From Bacillota bacterium (lineage in GTDB: Bacteria > Bacillota > Bacilli > Alicyclobacillales > SLC66), in NCBI GenBank assembly GCA_021821185.1, contig JAKACU010000036.1, positions 1 through 19,242 on the forward strand: a stretch of DNA of 19,242 nucleotides, given 5' to 3'. The notes beneath the pieces are model-generated. The model did no database searches and was not told where the DNA came from. It worked only from the letters and a program-made list of their open reading frames with translations. Positions 1-6,502 of the stretch are shown here, one piece after another; position 1 is the first letter of the stretch; every line of letters begins with the position of its first letter. Position numbers and translations under genes: made by a program.

Positions 1-9
1 CCATCTATA

Positions 10-58
10 TGGACACTACCTTTCACTATTAGTTTATCAGTCCTTCCTTTTGTGTCCA
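10..58. repeat. Inverted repeat TGGACAC / GTGTCCA, possible insertion-sequence end or operator
   Basis: TGGACAC at 10-16 is exactly complementary in inverted orientation to GTGTCCA at 52-58, with 35 bases between the arms. It lies immediately before the excisionase-like gene, at the point where the first helix of that protein would be expected. It could be the remains of an insertion-sequence end or a binding site of the integrated element. No transposase is visible in the window, so the role is open. Confidence 0.25.
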
Positions 59-77
59 CCACTTTATACTAAATCCA

Positions 78-224
78 ATGGCGGAAAAGTTGAGTTTGAA
101 TAAAGATCGTGTGTATTCGTTAGCTCGGCAAAATTTGATCCCTCATGTGAGGATTGGAAGACAATTACGTTTTTCTCATCGTGCAATAGAAGAGTGGTTT
201 TCACACGGCGGAAGCGTATCATAG
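78..224 (+). CDS. Excisionase-like helix-turn-helix protein, probably N-terminally truncated
   Basis: A 48-residue frame starting at ATG 78. The sequence (KLSLNKDRVYSLARQ, then IPHVRIGRQLRF, then AIEEWF) matches the DNA-binding domain of small excisionases and the HTH_17/MerR-like family: recognition helix, 'wing' with the typical RIGR...RF, then a terminal EEW helix. Full family members usually have about 10-15 more residues before this point (a 'LTVxEVAExL' helix); here the protein starts inside that helix at MAEKL. The upstream frame stays open to base 33 but lacks a start. A different frame, beginning at GTG 52, reads VSTTLY and stops at 70-72, so a small frameshift or insertion may have removed the true N-terminus. 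It precedes the integrase by 25 bases, the usual xis-int layout. Family call is fairly safe; function is doubtful because of the truncation. Confidence 0.55.
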   Translation: MAEKLSLNKDRVYSLARQNLIPHVRIGRQLRFSHRAIEEWFSHGGSVS

Positions 225-249
225 AGATTGGAAAGGGGGTGATACAGAG

Positions 250-1401
250 GTGAGAGGTAGCGTGAAAAAGTATGGTTCTAGCTGGTGTGTAACCTTTGAT
301 TTGGGCATTGATCCAGCAACGGGAAAACGGCGGCAGAAAAGGAAAAGGGGGTTTGCGACTAGAAAAGAGGCGGAAGCGGCATTGACGAAAATGATTACGG
401 ATGCCGAAGATGGGCTGTTTGATCAATCTGACCGGGTAACAGTGACTGATTTCTTGGAGCAATGGCTGGCAAGCAAAGAGTCGACAGTTAGAAAGAGTAC
501 GTATCGCTCATATGCGTGGTTAGTGAAAAAGCACATTGTTCCTCATCTTGGAAAAGCGAAGTTGACGGACTTGACGCCGATCCAGTTGCAGAAGTATTAT
601 ACCAAACTGCAAAAACTGGACAAGCCGCTATCAAACAGGTCAATCCTACACATTCATATCGTGTTACAGGAGGCGCTTGATCGTGCGATGAAGTGGGGTT
701 TGTTGAATCGGAATGTGGCTAAGCTAGTCGATCCGCCACGGGCTAAGAACGTGCAGTTTACGGTGTGGACGCAAAAAGAAGCTGCAAAATTCTTGAATGC
801 TTGCCGTGAAGGTCGGTACTACATCGTGTTTCTGCTGGCAATCATGACAGGGATGCGTAAGGGCGAAGTTTTAGGCTTGCGGTGGCAAAATGTTGACTTC
901 GAGTAAAGTGTGATTTCTGTCCGCCAGACTTTGAGTTATACGGGCAAAGGTTCGGAGTTCCAAGCGCCGAAAACTGAGCATGGCAAACGGGCAATTGCGA
1001 TTCCTGCTCAATTGGTGGAAGCCTTAAAGCGTCACAAACGCCAACAGGCACAAGAAAAACTCATGTTGGGTCAAGAGTATCAAGATAACGATTTAGTCGT
1101 TGCTACACGATTCGGAACGTTTGTAACCGCGAGAAGTTTAGATCGTAGCTGGTACAAGTATTTAGAGGAGTCAGATGTACCAAAAATACGATTCCATGAT
1201 CTGAGGCATACGCACGCTTCGTTAATGTTGCTGCAAGGCGTTCATCCGAAAGTTGTGTCTGAACGGCTTGGTCACGCGTACATTGGCATCACTTTGGACA
1301 CAAACAGCCACGTCATGCCAGGACTACAAGAAAAGGCGGCGGCGAAGTTTGCAGATGAGTTATTTTCAGAGACAGAAAAAGACGATAAGTCGGTCATGTG
1401 A
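250..1401 (+). pseudogene. Tyrosine recombinase (phage-type integrase), inactivated by a nonsense codon and loss of the catalytic Tyr
   Basis: The frame from GTG 250 (SD GGAAAGGGGG at 230-239) encodes a 384-codon phage/ICE integrase interrupted by TAA at 904-906 (codon 219). Reading continues in the same frame to TGA 1399-1401, so this is a point nonsense change, not a frameshift. The N-terminal arm-binding part (residues 1-55, basic, GKRRQKRKRGF) and the core-binding SAM-like domain (about 65-165) are intact. In the catalytic domain Arg203 (TGMRKGE), the beta-hairpin Lys (EHGKR), His316-x-x-Arg319 (HDLRH) and His342 (LGH) are present. The residue expected to be the nucleophilic Tyr, ten after His342 in the usual LDTYSH, is Asn352 (LDTNSH, codon AAC at 1303-1305). 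Both lesions predict no recombination activity. A suppressed or reinitiated product from GTG/ATT codons near 910 would still lack the nucleophile. Confidence 0.85.
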
Positions 1402-1429
1402 TCACCGTGACCACGTTGTGACCAGAGAT

Positions 1430-1464
1430 AAAAAAAGCGAATTCTCAAAGGTCTGAGAATCCGC
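1430..1464 (-). terminator. Rho-independent terminator on the minus strand
   Basis: GCGAATTCTC (1437-1446) pairs with GAGAATCCGC (1455-1464) with one mismatch and an 8-base loop. On the minus strand the stem is followed by seven T (plus-strand A run 1430-1436). It lies just past the 3' end of the minus-strand tRNA fragment, as a tRNA gene's own terminator would, and is convergent with the dead integrase. Confidence 0.6.
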
Positions 1465-1485
1465 ATAAAATAAGGATTTTTAATT

Positions 1486-1525
1486 CACCCGGAGGGACTC
1501 GAACCCCCGCAAGACGCGGTTTAGG
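1486..1525 (-). other. tRNA 3'-end fragment, probable attachment-site scar
   Basis: On the minus strand these bases read as the 3' part of a tRNA: an anticodon-stem-like segment, a variable stretch, then a T-arm with a GGGGG stem, loop TTCGAGT and CCCTC stem, then CGGGTG of an acceptor 3' strand. The 5' half of a tRNA is absent from the bases beyond 1525, which instead belong to a regulator remnant, so no complete cloverleaf exists. There is no CCA; the sequence runs into AATTAAA. The isotype cannot be set. Tyrosine integrases commonly recombine at tRNA 3' ends, and the position directly behind the integrase gene suggests an att core. Confidence 0.6.
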
Positions 1526-1539
1526 ATCGGCGACTTTGA

Positions 1540-1659
1540 TCGTTATCTCATGTGGTGGATGAACGTTTAGAGCAATCGTTCCAACCCATGATTAATGAAT
1601 TGAATGTGTACCTTGATATCCTGAAGTTCGGCATCTATAAGGAGGTGCAAGAACCATGA
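1540..1659 (+). pseudogene. C-terminal remnant of a transcriptional regulator (probably TetR-like)
   Basis: An open frame after a TGA at 1537-1539 reads SLSHVVDERLEQSFQPMIN, then ELNVYLDILKFGIYKEVQEP, and stops at TGA 1657-1659, overlapping the ATG of the ABC ATPase by two bases (ATGA). SD AAGGAGGTG for the ATPase lies inside it. The overlap and amphipathic helical pattern fit the end of a regulator gene that belonged to the exporter operon, a common arrangement for TetR-type regulators of ABC-2 exporters. Only about 39 residues remain; the DNA-binding domain is gone, apparently replaced by the tRNA fragment and integrase DNA. The family assignment rests on context more than sequence. Confidence 0.45.
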
Positions 1660-2540
1660 TTGTTCTTCAAGGATTGACGAAAGAGTTTTCAAATGGACAT
1701 GGTATCTTCGATCTTTCTTTCACAGTGTCAGAGGGCGAAGTCTTTGGGTATTTGGGTCCAAACGGAGCTGGAAAATCCACAACCATTCGACATTTGATGG
1801 GGTTTTTGCGACCGGATTCAGGCATCGCACAAATCAACGATTTGGAATGTTGGACACATGCTGCAAAGGTTCAGGAACAACTTGGCTACCTTCCGGGGGA
1901 GATCGGCTTTCTAGACGGCATGAATGGGCTTGAGTTTCTCAATTTACTCGCTGGCATTCGCAAATTACGCAGCCTAGCGAGACGCAATGAATTAATAGAC
2001 CGATTTGAATTGGACGCCAAAATGCCCATTCGTAAGATGTCCAAAGGGATGAAACAGAAGGTCGGTATTGTCGCGGCATTTATGCACCAACCACAGGTGC
2101 TCCTCCTGGATGAACCTACCTCTGGACTCGATCCGTTGATGCAACAGCGTTTTTTGGAACTAATTGAGGAGGAAAAGAGCCAAGGCGCCACCATTCTCAT
2201 GTCGTCGCACATGTTTCCCGAGGTGGAACGCGTGTGTGATAGAGTAGGCATCATAAGGGACGGAAAACTGATCGCCGTGCAGGACGTCAAGAGCTTGCGT
2301 CAAGTACAGCGCAAGGTATTCACGGTCGGAATCGGCGATGAAAATGATGAGGCTAAAATTGCAAACGCCGGGTGGCATATTGTGGGGCGGCGGAATAACG
2401 AAGTCGATATTGAAGTGAAAGGGAACTATAACGAATTCATTAAGGTGCTGGCTCATTGCAATATTCGTGCCCTGGACATTCACCAGCTCAATTTAGAAGA
2501 GATCTTCATGCACTTCTATGGGACAGGGGAGGAACACTGA
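1656..2540 (+). CDS. ABC transporter ATP-binding protein (ABC-2 exporter class)
   Basis: A 294-residue cytoplasmic ATPase that powers the membrane protein encoded next to it. Walker A is GPNGAGKST (about 34-42), the signature motif is the variant MSKGMKQ (128-134) typical of BcrA/NatA-like exporters rather than LSGGQ, and Walker B is VLLLDEP (148-154), followed by SGLDP (D-loop) and the switch His in MSSH. The roughly 80-residue C-terminal extension is usual for this class. The start ATG 1656 has a strong SD (AAGGAGGTG) eleven bases upstream and overlaps the stop of the regulator remnant. The substrate cannot be told; related systems export peptides, antibiotics or sodium. No promoter is recognised directly upstream, so it may depend on read-through or on sequence within the remnant. 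Confidence 0.9.
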   Translation: MIVLQGLTKEFSNGHGIFDLSFTVSEGEVFGYLGPNGAGKSTTIRHLMGFLRPDSGIAQINDLECWTHAAKVQEQLGYLPGEIGFLDGMNGLEFLNLLAGIRKLRSLARRNELIDRFELDAKMPIRKMSKGMKQKVGIVAAFMHQPQVLLLDEPTSGLDPLMQQRFLELIEEEKSQGATILMSSHMFPEVERVCDRVGIIRDGKLIAVQDVKSLRQVQRKVFTVGIGDENDEAKIANAGWHIVGRRNNEVDIEVKGNYNEFIKVLAHCNIRALDIHQLNLEEIFMHFYGTGEEH

Positions 2541-2541
2541 G

Positions 2542-3348
2542 ATGAACGGTGTTTTGTATTGGAATGAGTTGAGAGCGAATGTGAAGACAATCTCGAGCTA
2601 TGCATTCGGCCTGTTATTCTATCTGTGGATATTCATTTGGGTCTATCCGTCATTCGCAGGTTCACAAGCACTCAATACCTTATTGCGACAGATGCCCAAG
2701 GGATTGATGAAAGTGCTCGGCTATACCGTCGGCGTCACACACATCGGTGACTTTCTCGGTGGTGAGTTCTATAGTCTGCTGTATCTTATCATTATGGGCA
2801 TCTACGCCATATTTGTTGCGACAAAACTGATTGCCCATCTGGTAGACAATGGATCGATGGCATATCTATTGGCTACGCCCTTGTCCCGTGTAAAAGTCGC
2901 GACCACGCAGGCGGCTGTACTGATTAGCGGAGTCTTTGTCATTGGATTTGTCAGCACTGTGGGAGCTTTGCTGGGCGTACATTGGTTTGTGAATCATCCT
3001 GACATGAACGCGACGTATTTCGTGCAAATGAATATCGTTGGAGTGCTGCTTTTTTGTGTGGTTTCAGCTTATTGTTTTCTATTTTCCTGCCTTGTTCGCG
3101 ACGAACGAACTGCACTGGGTTTGTCGGCTCTATTGACCATTCTCTTCTATGGATTGCACATGGTCGGAGACCTCAGCACAAAGCTTAACTGGATGAATCA
3201 TTTGTCTCTCTTCACCGTGTTTGATCCGCAGAATCTCATTCATGGACATGGACACTTCGTTATTGATTCGGTTTCGCTGGTTGCAGTCACTGTCGTATTA
3301 TTAGGCGTTGCGATTGTAGGTTTTCGTAGACGGGAATTGCCGCTGTAA
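2542..3348 (+). CDS. ABC-2 type transporter permease subunit
   Basis: A 268-residue integral membrane protein with about six hydrophobic spans (near residues 15-35, 70-95, 115-140, 150-175, 180-200 and 235-260) and a short basic tail ending FRRRELPL. It follows the ATPase stop by a single base, with SD GGGGAGGAAC at 2526-2535. ATG 2542 is preferred over the in-frame ATG 2518, which lies inside the ATPase gene and has no suitable SD. The motif YLLATPLSRVKVATTQ, between the second and third spans, resembles the cytoplasmic coupling region of ABC-2 exporters that present a 'LLATPxSR' element. It would form the transmembrane pore of a two-component exporter with the preceding ATPase. The transported compound is unknown. 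Confidence 0.85.
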   Translation: MNGVLYWNELRANVKTISSYAFGLLFYLWIFIWVYPSFAGSQALNTLLRQMPKGLMKVLGYTVGVTHIGDFLGGEFYSLLYLIIMGIYAIFVATKLIAHLVDNGSMAYLLATPLSRVKVATTQAAVLISGVFVIGFVSTVGALLGVHWFVNHPDMNATYFVQMNIVGVLLFCVVSAYCFLFSCLVRDERTALGLSALLTILFYGLHMVGDLSTKLNWMNHLSLFTVFDPQNLIHGHGHFVIDSVSLVAVTVVLLGVAIVGFRRRELPL

Positions 3349-3352
3349 AGTG

Positions 3353-3389
3353 TGTGGCAATAATGGGTGGACTCCCATCTTGTGTCACA
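3353..3389. terminator. Two-step hairpin after the ABC permease, weak terminator candidate
   Basis: TGTGGCA (3353-3359) pairs with TGTCACA (3383-3389), with one G-U pair, enclosing ATGGG (3363-3367) and CCCAT (3374-3378). It begins five bases after the permease stop. No T tract follows, so termination would be weak or factor-dependent. Confidence 0.35.
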
Positions 3390-3437
3390 GAGTTGCAACA
3401 AAATTCGCTTATGTACAACTATTTATGGATTGCCTAT

Positions 3438-3463
3438 GAGCAGGATGCACATGCATTCTGCTC
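3438..3463. repeat. 26-bp near-perfect palindrome upstream of merA
   Basis: GAGCAGGATGCA is followed by CA and then TGCATTCTGCTC; the two 12-base arms are complementary except for one G/T pair. It lies 153 bases before the merA start, in the 268-base gap between exporter and merA. No T run follows, which argues against a simple terminator. It may be an operator or cruciform. It does not resemble the known MerR operator, and nothing else convincing is seen in this gap except an A/T-rich GATAAAATATTTT at 3511-3523. Confidence 0.4.
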
Positions 3464-3616
3464 TTGTAAGTTGAGCAGTTGGATTTCAAACCACAGACTG
3501 AAACTGACGCGATAAAATATTTTGGCGCATCAACGGATAAGTGACCTGTCACCGAACCTGTAGGCCATCTTGTGGATACCACCGGCAAGTTCTAATTCCG
3601 GAAAGAGGGGTTTTGT

Positions 3617-5281
3617 ATGACTGAATCGACCAAGAAGCAAATACAACTTGTTGTCAACGGAATGACGTGTGATGGCTGTGAAAGGCATGTAACCCATGCT
3701 CTGCAAAGTGTAGGGGCAGAAAATATATCAGCAAGTTTTCGTCGGAATGAGGCTACCTTTGAGCTGGCTGATCTCAATCGTTTGGATGATGCGAGACAGG
3801 CAATTGCCGACACAGGTTATCAGCCAGGGGACGTCACCATCCTCAGTGAACGTCCGCAGGATGGCGCCATAAAGAAAGGCGGCAACTACGATTTTGATTT
3901 GCTCATTATTGGGTCTGGTGGATCCGCATTCTCAGCGGCAATTCAGGCTGTATCCCATGGTGCGAAGGTAGGTATGGTCGAACGCGGCACCATTGGCGGC
4001 ACCTGCGTCAATATTGGTTGCGTACCCTCAAAAACCATGCTACGAGCGGGCGAAATTAACCACCTTGCGACTAGCAATCCATTTCAAGGGCTGAATACAA
4101 GTGGTAGCCCGGTGAATATGGCGCAACTCATCGACCGGAAAAATGAACTGGTCGGAGGCCTTCGCCAGCATAAGTATGTCGACTTACTTGACGAATATGG
4201 CTTGGAGCTTATTCGAGGAGAGGCTCGATTTGTGGATGAAGCAACGGTAGAGGTGAATGGTCGCCAGATTATAGCCCGCAATTTCTTGATTTCAACGGGT
4301 ACATCGCCTGCCGTCCCGAACATCTCAGGATTGAAAGATGTTGATTATCTGGTCAGCACCACGGCACTTGATCTCAAGGAACTTCCAAAGCGATTGGCTG
4401 TTCTTGGGTCTGGCTATATCGCCCTGGAAATGGGGCAAATGTTCCACAACCTTGGTTCCGAAGTGACCTTGATGCAACGGAGTGCTCGTGTCTTGACATC
4501 CTACGAACCCGAAATTTCGGAGGCAGTCACAAAGGCGTTGACCGATCAAGGTATCCGAATTATCACTAGTTCTACGTTCAATCGAATCGAACAGGATGGG
4601 AACATTAAACGGGTTTATATTACAGTGAGCGGGAAGGAACAGGTCATCGAAGCGGAAGCGCTACTCGTTGCGATGGGTCGCAACCCCAATACGGAGAGCT
4701 TGAATCTGGAGGCGGCGAAGGTGAAGGTTGGTGACCGCGGTGAGGTTCTGGTGAATGAATATCTGCGTACCAGCAATCACCGGATCTATGCCGCAGGGGA
4801 TGTGACAATGGGGCCGCAGTTCGTGTATGTGGCAGCTTACGAGGGTGCCATTGCGGCTGAGAACGCTGTTATTGGAAGTGATAAAAAAATTGATTTGGCG
4901 GTGGTTCCTGGTGTTATATTCACGAGCCCTGCAATTGCGACGGTTGGACTTACGGAGGAGCAGGCGAAATCCAGCGGACACGAGGTTCTGACTTCCGTGC
5001 TTCCGCTTGACGCTGTACCACGTGCTTTGGTCAACCGGGAGACAACTGGGGTATTTAAGCTTGTGGCAGATGCGCAAACCCGGAAGATTCTTGGCGCACA
5101 TATCGTGGCGGAGAATGCAGGGGATGTCATTTACTCTGCTGTGCTGGCGGTGAAATTTGGCCTGACCATCGAAGACCTTCGTTCGACATTTGCTCCGTAC
5201 CTGACCATGGCGGAAGGACTGAAATTGGCAACGTTAACGTTTGATAAGGACGTTTCAAAGCTTTCGTGCTGTGCGGGTTAA
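3617..5281 (+). CDS. merA: Mercuric reductase (mercury(II) reductase)
   Basis: A 554-residue FAD/NADPH disulfide oxidoreductase that reduces cytoplasmic Hg(II) to volatile Hg(0). Residues about 8-75 form one heavy-metal-associated domain with the metal-binding CxxC of GMTCDGC (Cys18, Cys21). After a short linker come the FAD-binding fold ([14 protein letters not shown], from about 95) and the redox-active pair Cys130/Cys135 in [12 protein letters not shown]. The NADPH fold contains [12 protein letters not shown], and the FAD-contacting AAGDVT is present. The dimerisation domain has [10 protein letters not shown] and ends in the paired cysteines Cys551/Cys552 (SKLSCCAG) that hand Hg(II) to the active site of the partner subunit. 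That CC tail separates MerA from lipoamide dehydrogenase. SD AAAGAGGGG lies seven bases before ATG. No merR, merT or merP is seen on either side. Confidence 0.96.
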   Translation: MTESTKKQIQLVVNGMTCDGCERHVTHALQSVGAENISASFRRNEATFELADLNRLDDARQAIADTGYQPGDVTILSERPQDGAIKKGGNYDFDLLIIGSGGSAFSAAIQAVSHGAKVGMVERGTIGGTCVNIGCVPSKTMLRAGEINHLATSNPFQGLNTSGSPVNMAQLIDRKNELVGGLRQHKYVDLLDEYGLELIRGEARFVDEATVEVNGRQIIARNFLISTGTSPAVPNISGLKDVDYLVSTTALDLKELPKRLAVLGSGYIALEMGQMFHNLGSEVTLMQRSARVLTSYEPEISEAVTKALTDQGIRIITSSTFNRIEQDGNIKRVYITVSGKEQVIEAEALLVAMGRNPNTESLNLEAAKVKVGDRGEVLVNEYLRTSNHRIYAAGDVTMGPQFVYVAAYEGAIAAENAVIGSDKKIDLAVVPGVIFTSPAIATVGLTEEQAKSSGHEVLTSVLPLDAVPRALVNRETTGVFKLVADAQTRKILGAHIVAENAGDVIYSAVLAVKFGLTIEDLRSTFAPYLTMAEGLKLATLTFDKDVSKLSCCAG

Positions 5282-5350
5282 TATGATGATGCAAAAGCCG
5301 ATAAAATTATTGTGAGTTCGCAGATTTATGATCATCATGCACGCTTGTAA

Positions 5351-5557
5351 TCGTACGAAATCGTATCCACCCTATTTATAGGGTTTTGTACTCGCATATT
5401 CGCCTTCTCCAAGTTGTACATCGACTCATATAGTAACAGCGCAAGGTATGAATCAGGAATGCGCTTAGGTACGGGACCGTATTTGAATAAGTCGGCACAT
5501 GGTGTCTATAGGCCGGGCATGGCTTCTAGAGCGGCGTTATCCAATGTACTAAAATAA
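5351..5557 (+). pseudogene. Unidentified open frame, possible 3' remnant of a gene
   Basis: The frame is open for 68 codons from after TAA 5348-5350 to TAA 5555-5557 but has no start with an SD; its only ATG codons are late. It reads for example SKLYIDSYSNSARYES and ends GVYRPGMASRAALSNVLK. A canonical terminator begins 18 bases after the stop, which is the main reason to note it. I do not recognise the sequence. It could be chance. Confidence 0.2.
5370..5387 (+). terminator. Possible merA terminator
   Basis: CCCTAT (5370-5375) and ATAGGG (5378-5383) form a tight, A/T-rich stem followed by TTTT (5384-5387), 89 bases after the merA stop. The two-base gap means the loop would open to four or more bases, so the stem is short. 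Confidence 0.35.
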
Positions 5558-5575
5558 ACGGTTATGCAAAACATG

Positions 5576-5597
5576 CCCAGCTGCGGCTGGGATTTTT
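5576..5597 (+). terminator. Rho-independent terminator
   Basis: CCCAGC (5576-5581), loop TGCG, GCTGGG (5586-5591), then ATTTTT. The stem is also about 20 bases past the stop of a minus-strand frame, but the minus side has only a broken T run (CATGTTTTG), so plus-strand termination is favoured and bidirectional use is possible. Confidence 0.7.
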
Positions 5598-5615
5598 AGT
5601 TGGCCACTCTTTCCG

Positions 5616-5897
5616 CTACAGAAACTGTGCAAATATTACGTAACTCCTACTTGTTAAAACCGATGTTTTGCTATTTGAAGCAAAGAGCGGACTTTTGTAG
5701 ACGATTTTACCAGTAGCAACCGCTATTTTAACATCCCAAGAAATCAAAGTATTGGTTACATGAATATCCCAAACTGCCGCACCGACACCATCAAAAGAAT
5801 ACATGTACTGGTGATTCAACGTGGCGTGGTTTTCATGAACTTTTCTCCCTGTAGCTTGCTTGTACGGGGAGTGTATATCGGTCTGCTGAAAATTGAC
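5616..5897 (-). pseudogene. Unidentified minus-strand frame, possibly a frameshifted small gene
   Basis: The frame is open for about 93 codons (5897 down to 5616) and reads for instance NHQYMYSFDGVGAAVWDIHV and TLISWDVKIAVATGKIVYKS. It has no good start of its own. A different minus frame has ATG at 5836-5834 with SD AGGGAGA about eight bases upstream but stops after six codons (MKTTPR, stop at 5816-5818). Inserting one base near 5819 would join that start to the long frame. This would fit a small gene broken by a one-base deletion. I do not recognise the protein, and the frame may be fortuitous. Confidence 0.22.
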
Positions 5898-5946
5898 TTA
5901 AAGCAGGCATGTAATTGGCACAAAAATACTATTAACTGATACAAGA

Positions 5947-5973
5947 CGGGAAAGGAGGGCAAGTCCTTTCCCG
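5947..5973. repeat. Perfect 10-bp stem hairpin
   Basis: CGGGAAAGGA (5947-5956), a seven-base loop, then TCCTTTCCCG (5964-5973). The arms are fully complementary. No T tract follows on either strand, so a simple terminator is unlikely. One arm contains a GGAGG-like stretch. Confidence 0.5.
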
Positions 5974-6029
5974 CAAGATTAATTGGATACGCGCAGCACG
6001 GTTTGACACTGCGGTCCATCTTTTGAGTC

Positions 6030-6052
6030 TCGGTTTTACTTGGTTAAACCGA
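6030..6052. repeat. Seven-bp inverted repeat
   Basis: TCGGTTT (6030-6036) and AAACCGA (6046-6052) are exact inverted copies around a nine-base loop. They lie 65 bases before the strong terminator at 6117, and a consensus TTGACA hexamer occurs at 6003-6008 without a matching -10 box at normal spacing. Confidence 0.4.
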
Positions 6053-6116
6053 AATGGTAACAATAGCACCGCCTTTTAGAGAAATAGCCTCTCGGTATTC
6101 GATTTTCGTTGATTCC

Positions 6117-6146
6117 CCCAAGGGTCGCTGACCTTGGGTTTTTTTT
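6117..6146 (+). terminator. Strong rho-independent terminator
   Basis: CCCAAGG (6117-6123), an eight-base loop, CCTTGGG (6132-6138) and eight T (6139-6146). Orientation is clearly plus. No plus-strand gene directly precedes it, so it either ends read-through from merA or an unidentified transcript, or it insulates the nitrate operon. Confidence 0.85.
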
Positions 6147-6158
6147 GGATGCTTGGTA

Positions 6159-6190
6159 CCAAGAGATCGACCTGAAGTCGACCCTCTTGG
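6159..6190. repeat. Nested hairpin after the terminator
   Basis: Outer stem CCAAGAG (6159-6165) with CTCTTGG (6184-6190) encloses inner stem TCGAC (6167-6171) with GTCGA (6177-6181). No T tract. It sits 12 bases after the T run of the preceding terminator. Its function is unknown. Confidence 0.4.
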
Positions 6191-6441
6191 CGGGCTTAGG
6201 CCAAAGAGAAGATACATACTCAGATCCAACACCACCCAGATTTAGATGAGTTTCATTCGATTGGAACACGCAAAGTAGAAGCGGCTGTACGAACCATCCT
6301 CATGCTCTTTTTCCTTCTCTTATCGGTACAACACGGCGGGTTCAGTACGCGAAGCTTGATTGTCCTGATCGCGGGTATCTTGGCATTAAGCCCATGGACC
6401 ATCTGATCCAATACAGCATCATAGATTTGATGACTTGTATA

Positions 6442-6457
6442 ACGTAACTTAGTACGT
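6442..6457. promoter_or_regulatory. Inverted repeat ACGTA-N6-TACGT upstream of narK
   Basis: ACGTA (6442-6446) and TACGT (6453-6457) are exact inverted copies with a six-base gap, the 5-6-5 geometry used by CRP/FNR-family dimers, although the half-site is not the FNR TTGAT/TGTGA. It lies 45 bases before the narK start and overlaps a TATAAC hexamer (6438-6443) that could be a -10 box; no good -35 is seen 17 bases upstream. A role in regulating the nitrate operon is inference. Confidence 0.3.
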
Positions 6458-6502
6458 GGCACACTTAAGGAGTAAATCTAACTCTATATGGAGGAGATTT
6501 TG

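Larger units (their letters stand above)
5282..6502. other. 1.2-kb stretch without a convincing intact gene
   Basis: Between merA and narK no frame has the combination of start, SD, length and recognisable family expected of an intact gene. What is present: a possible merA terminator (5370-5387), an unassigned plus-strand frame ending just before a good terminator (5576-5597), a minus-strand frame convergent with it, a 10-bp perfect hairpin (5947-5973), smaller hairpins (6030-6052, 6159-6190), a very strong plus-strand terminator (6117-6146), and a 5-6-5 inverted repeat (6442-6457) before narK. This looks like decayed coding DNA at a junction between the mercury gene and the nitrate operon, but an undescribed structured RNA ending at 6146 is not excluded. 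Confidence 0.5.

Noticed and set aside
910..1401. A separate 163-residue integrase gene starting after the stop at 906
   Set aside because: It is in the same frame as the 250-903 part, lacks an SD, and begins in the middle of the catalytic domain. It is the second half of one broken gene.
2518..3348. Longer ABC permease starting at ATG 2518
   Set aside because: That ATG lies inside the ATPase gene without an SD; ATG 2542 has GGGGAGG at good spacing and gives a normal N-terminus.
6117..6146. T-box or amino-acid riboswitch ending in this terminator
   Set aside because: No T-box consensus, specifier-like stem or antiterminator pairing was found, and the next gene is narK 350 bases away.
6036..6269. 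77-residue minus-strand frame (start MFQSNETHLN)
   Set aside because: It runs through the strong plus-strand terminator and nested hairpin, has no family resemblance, and an overlapping frame of similar length exists, so chance is more likely.
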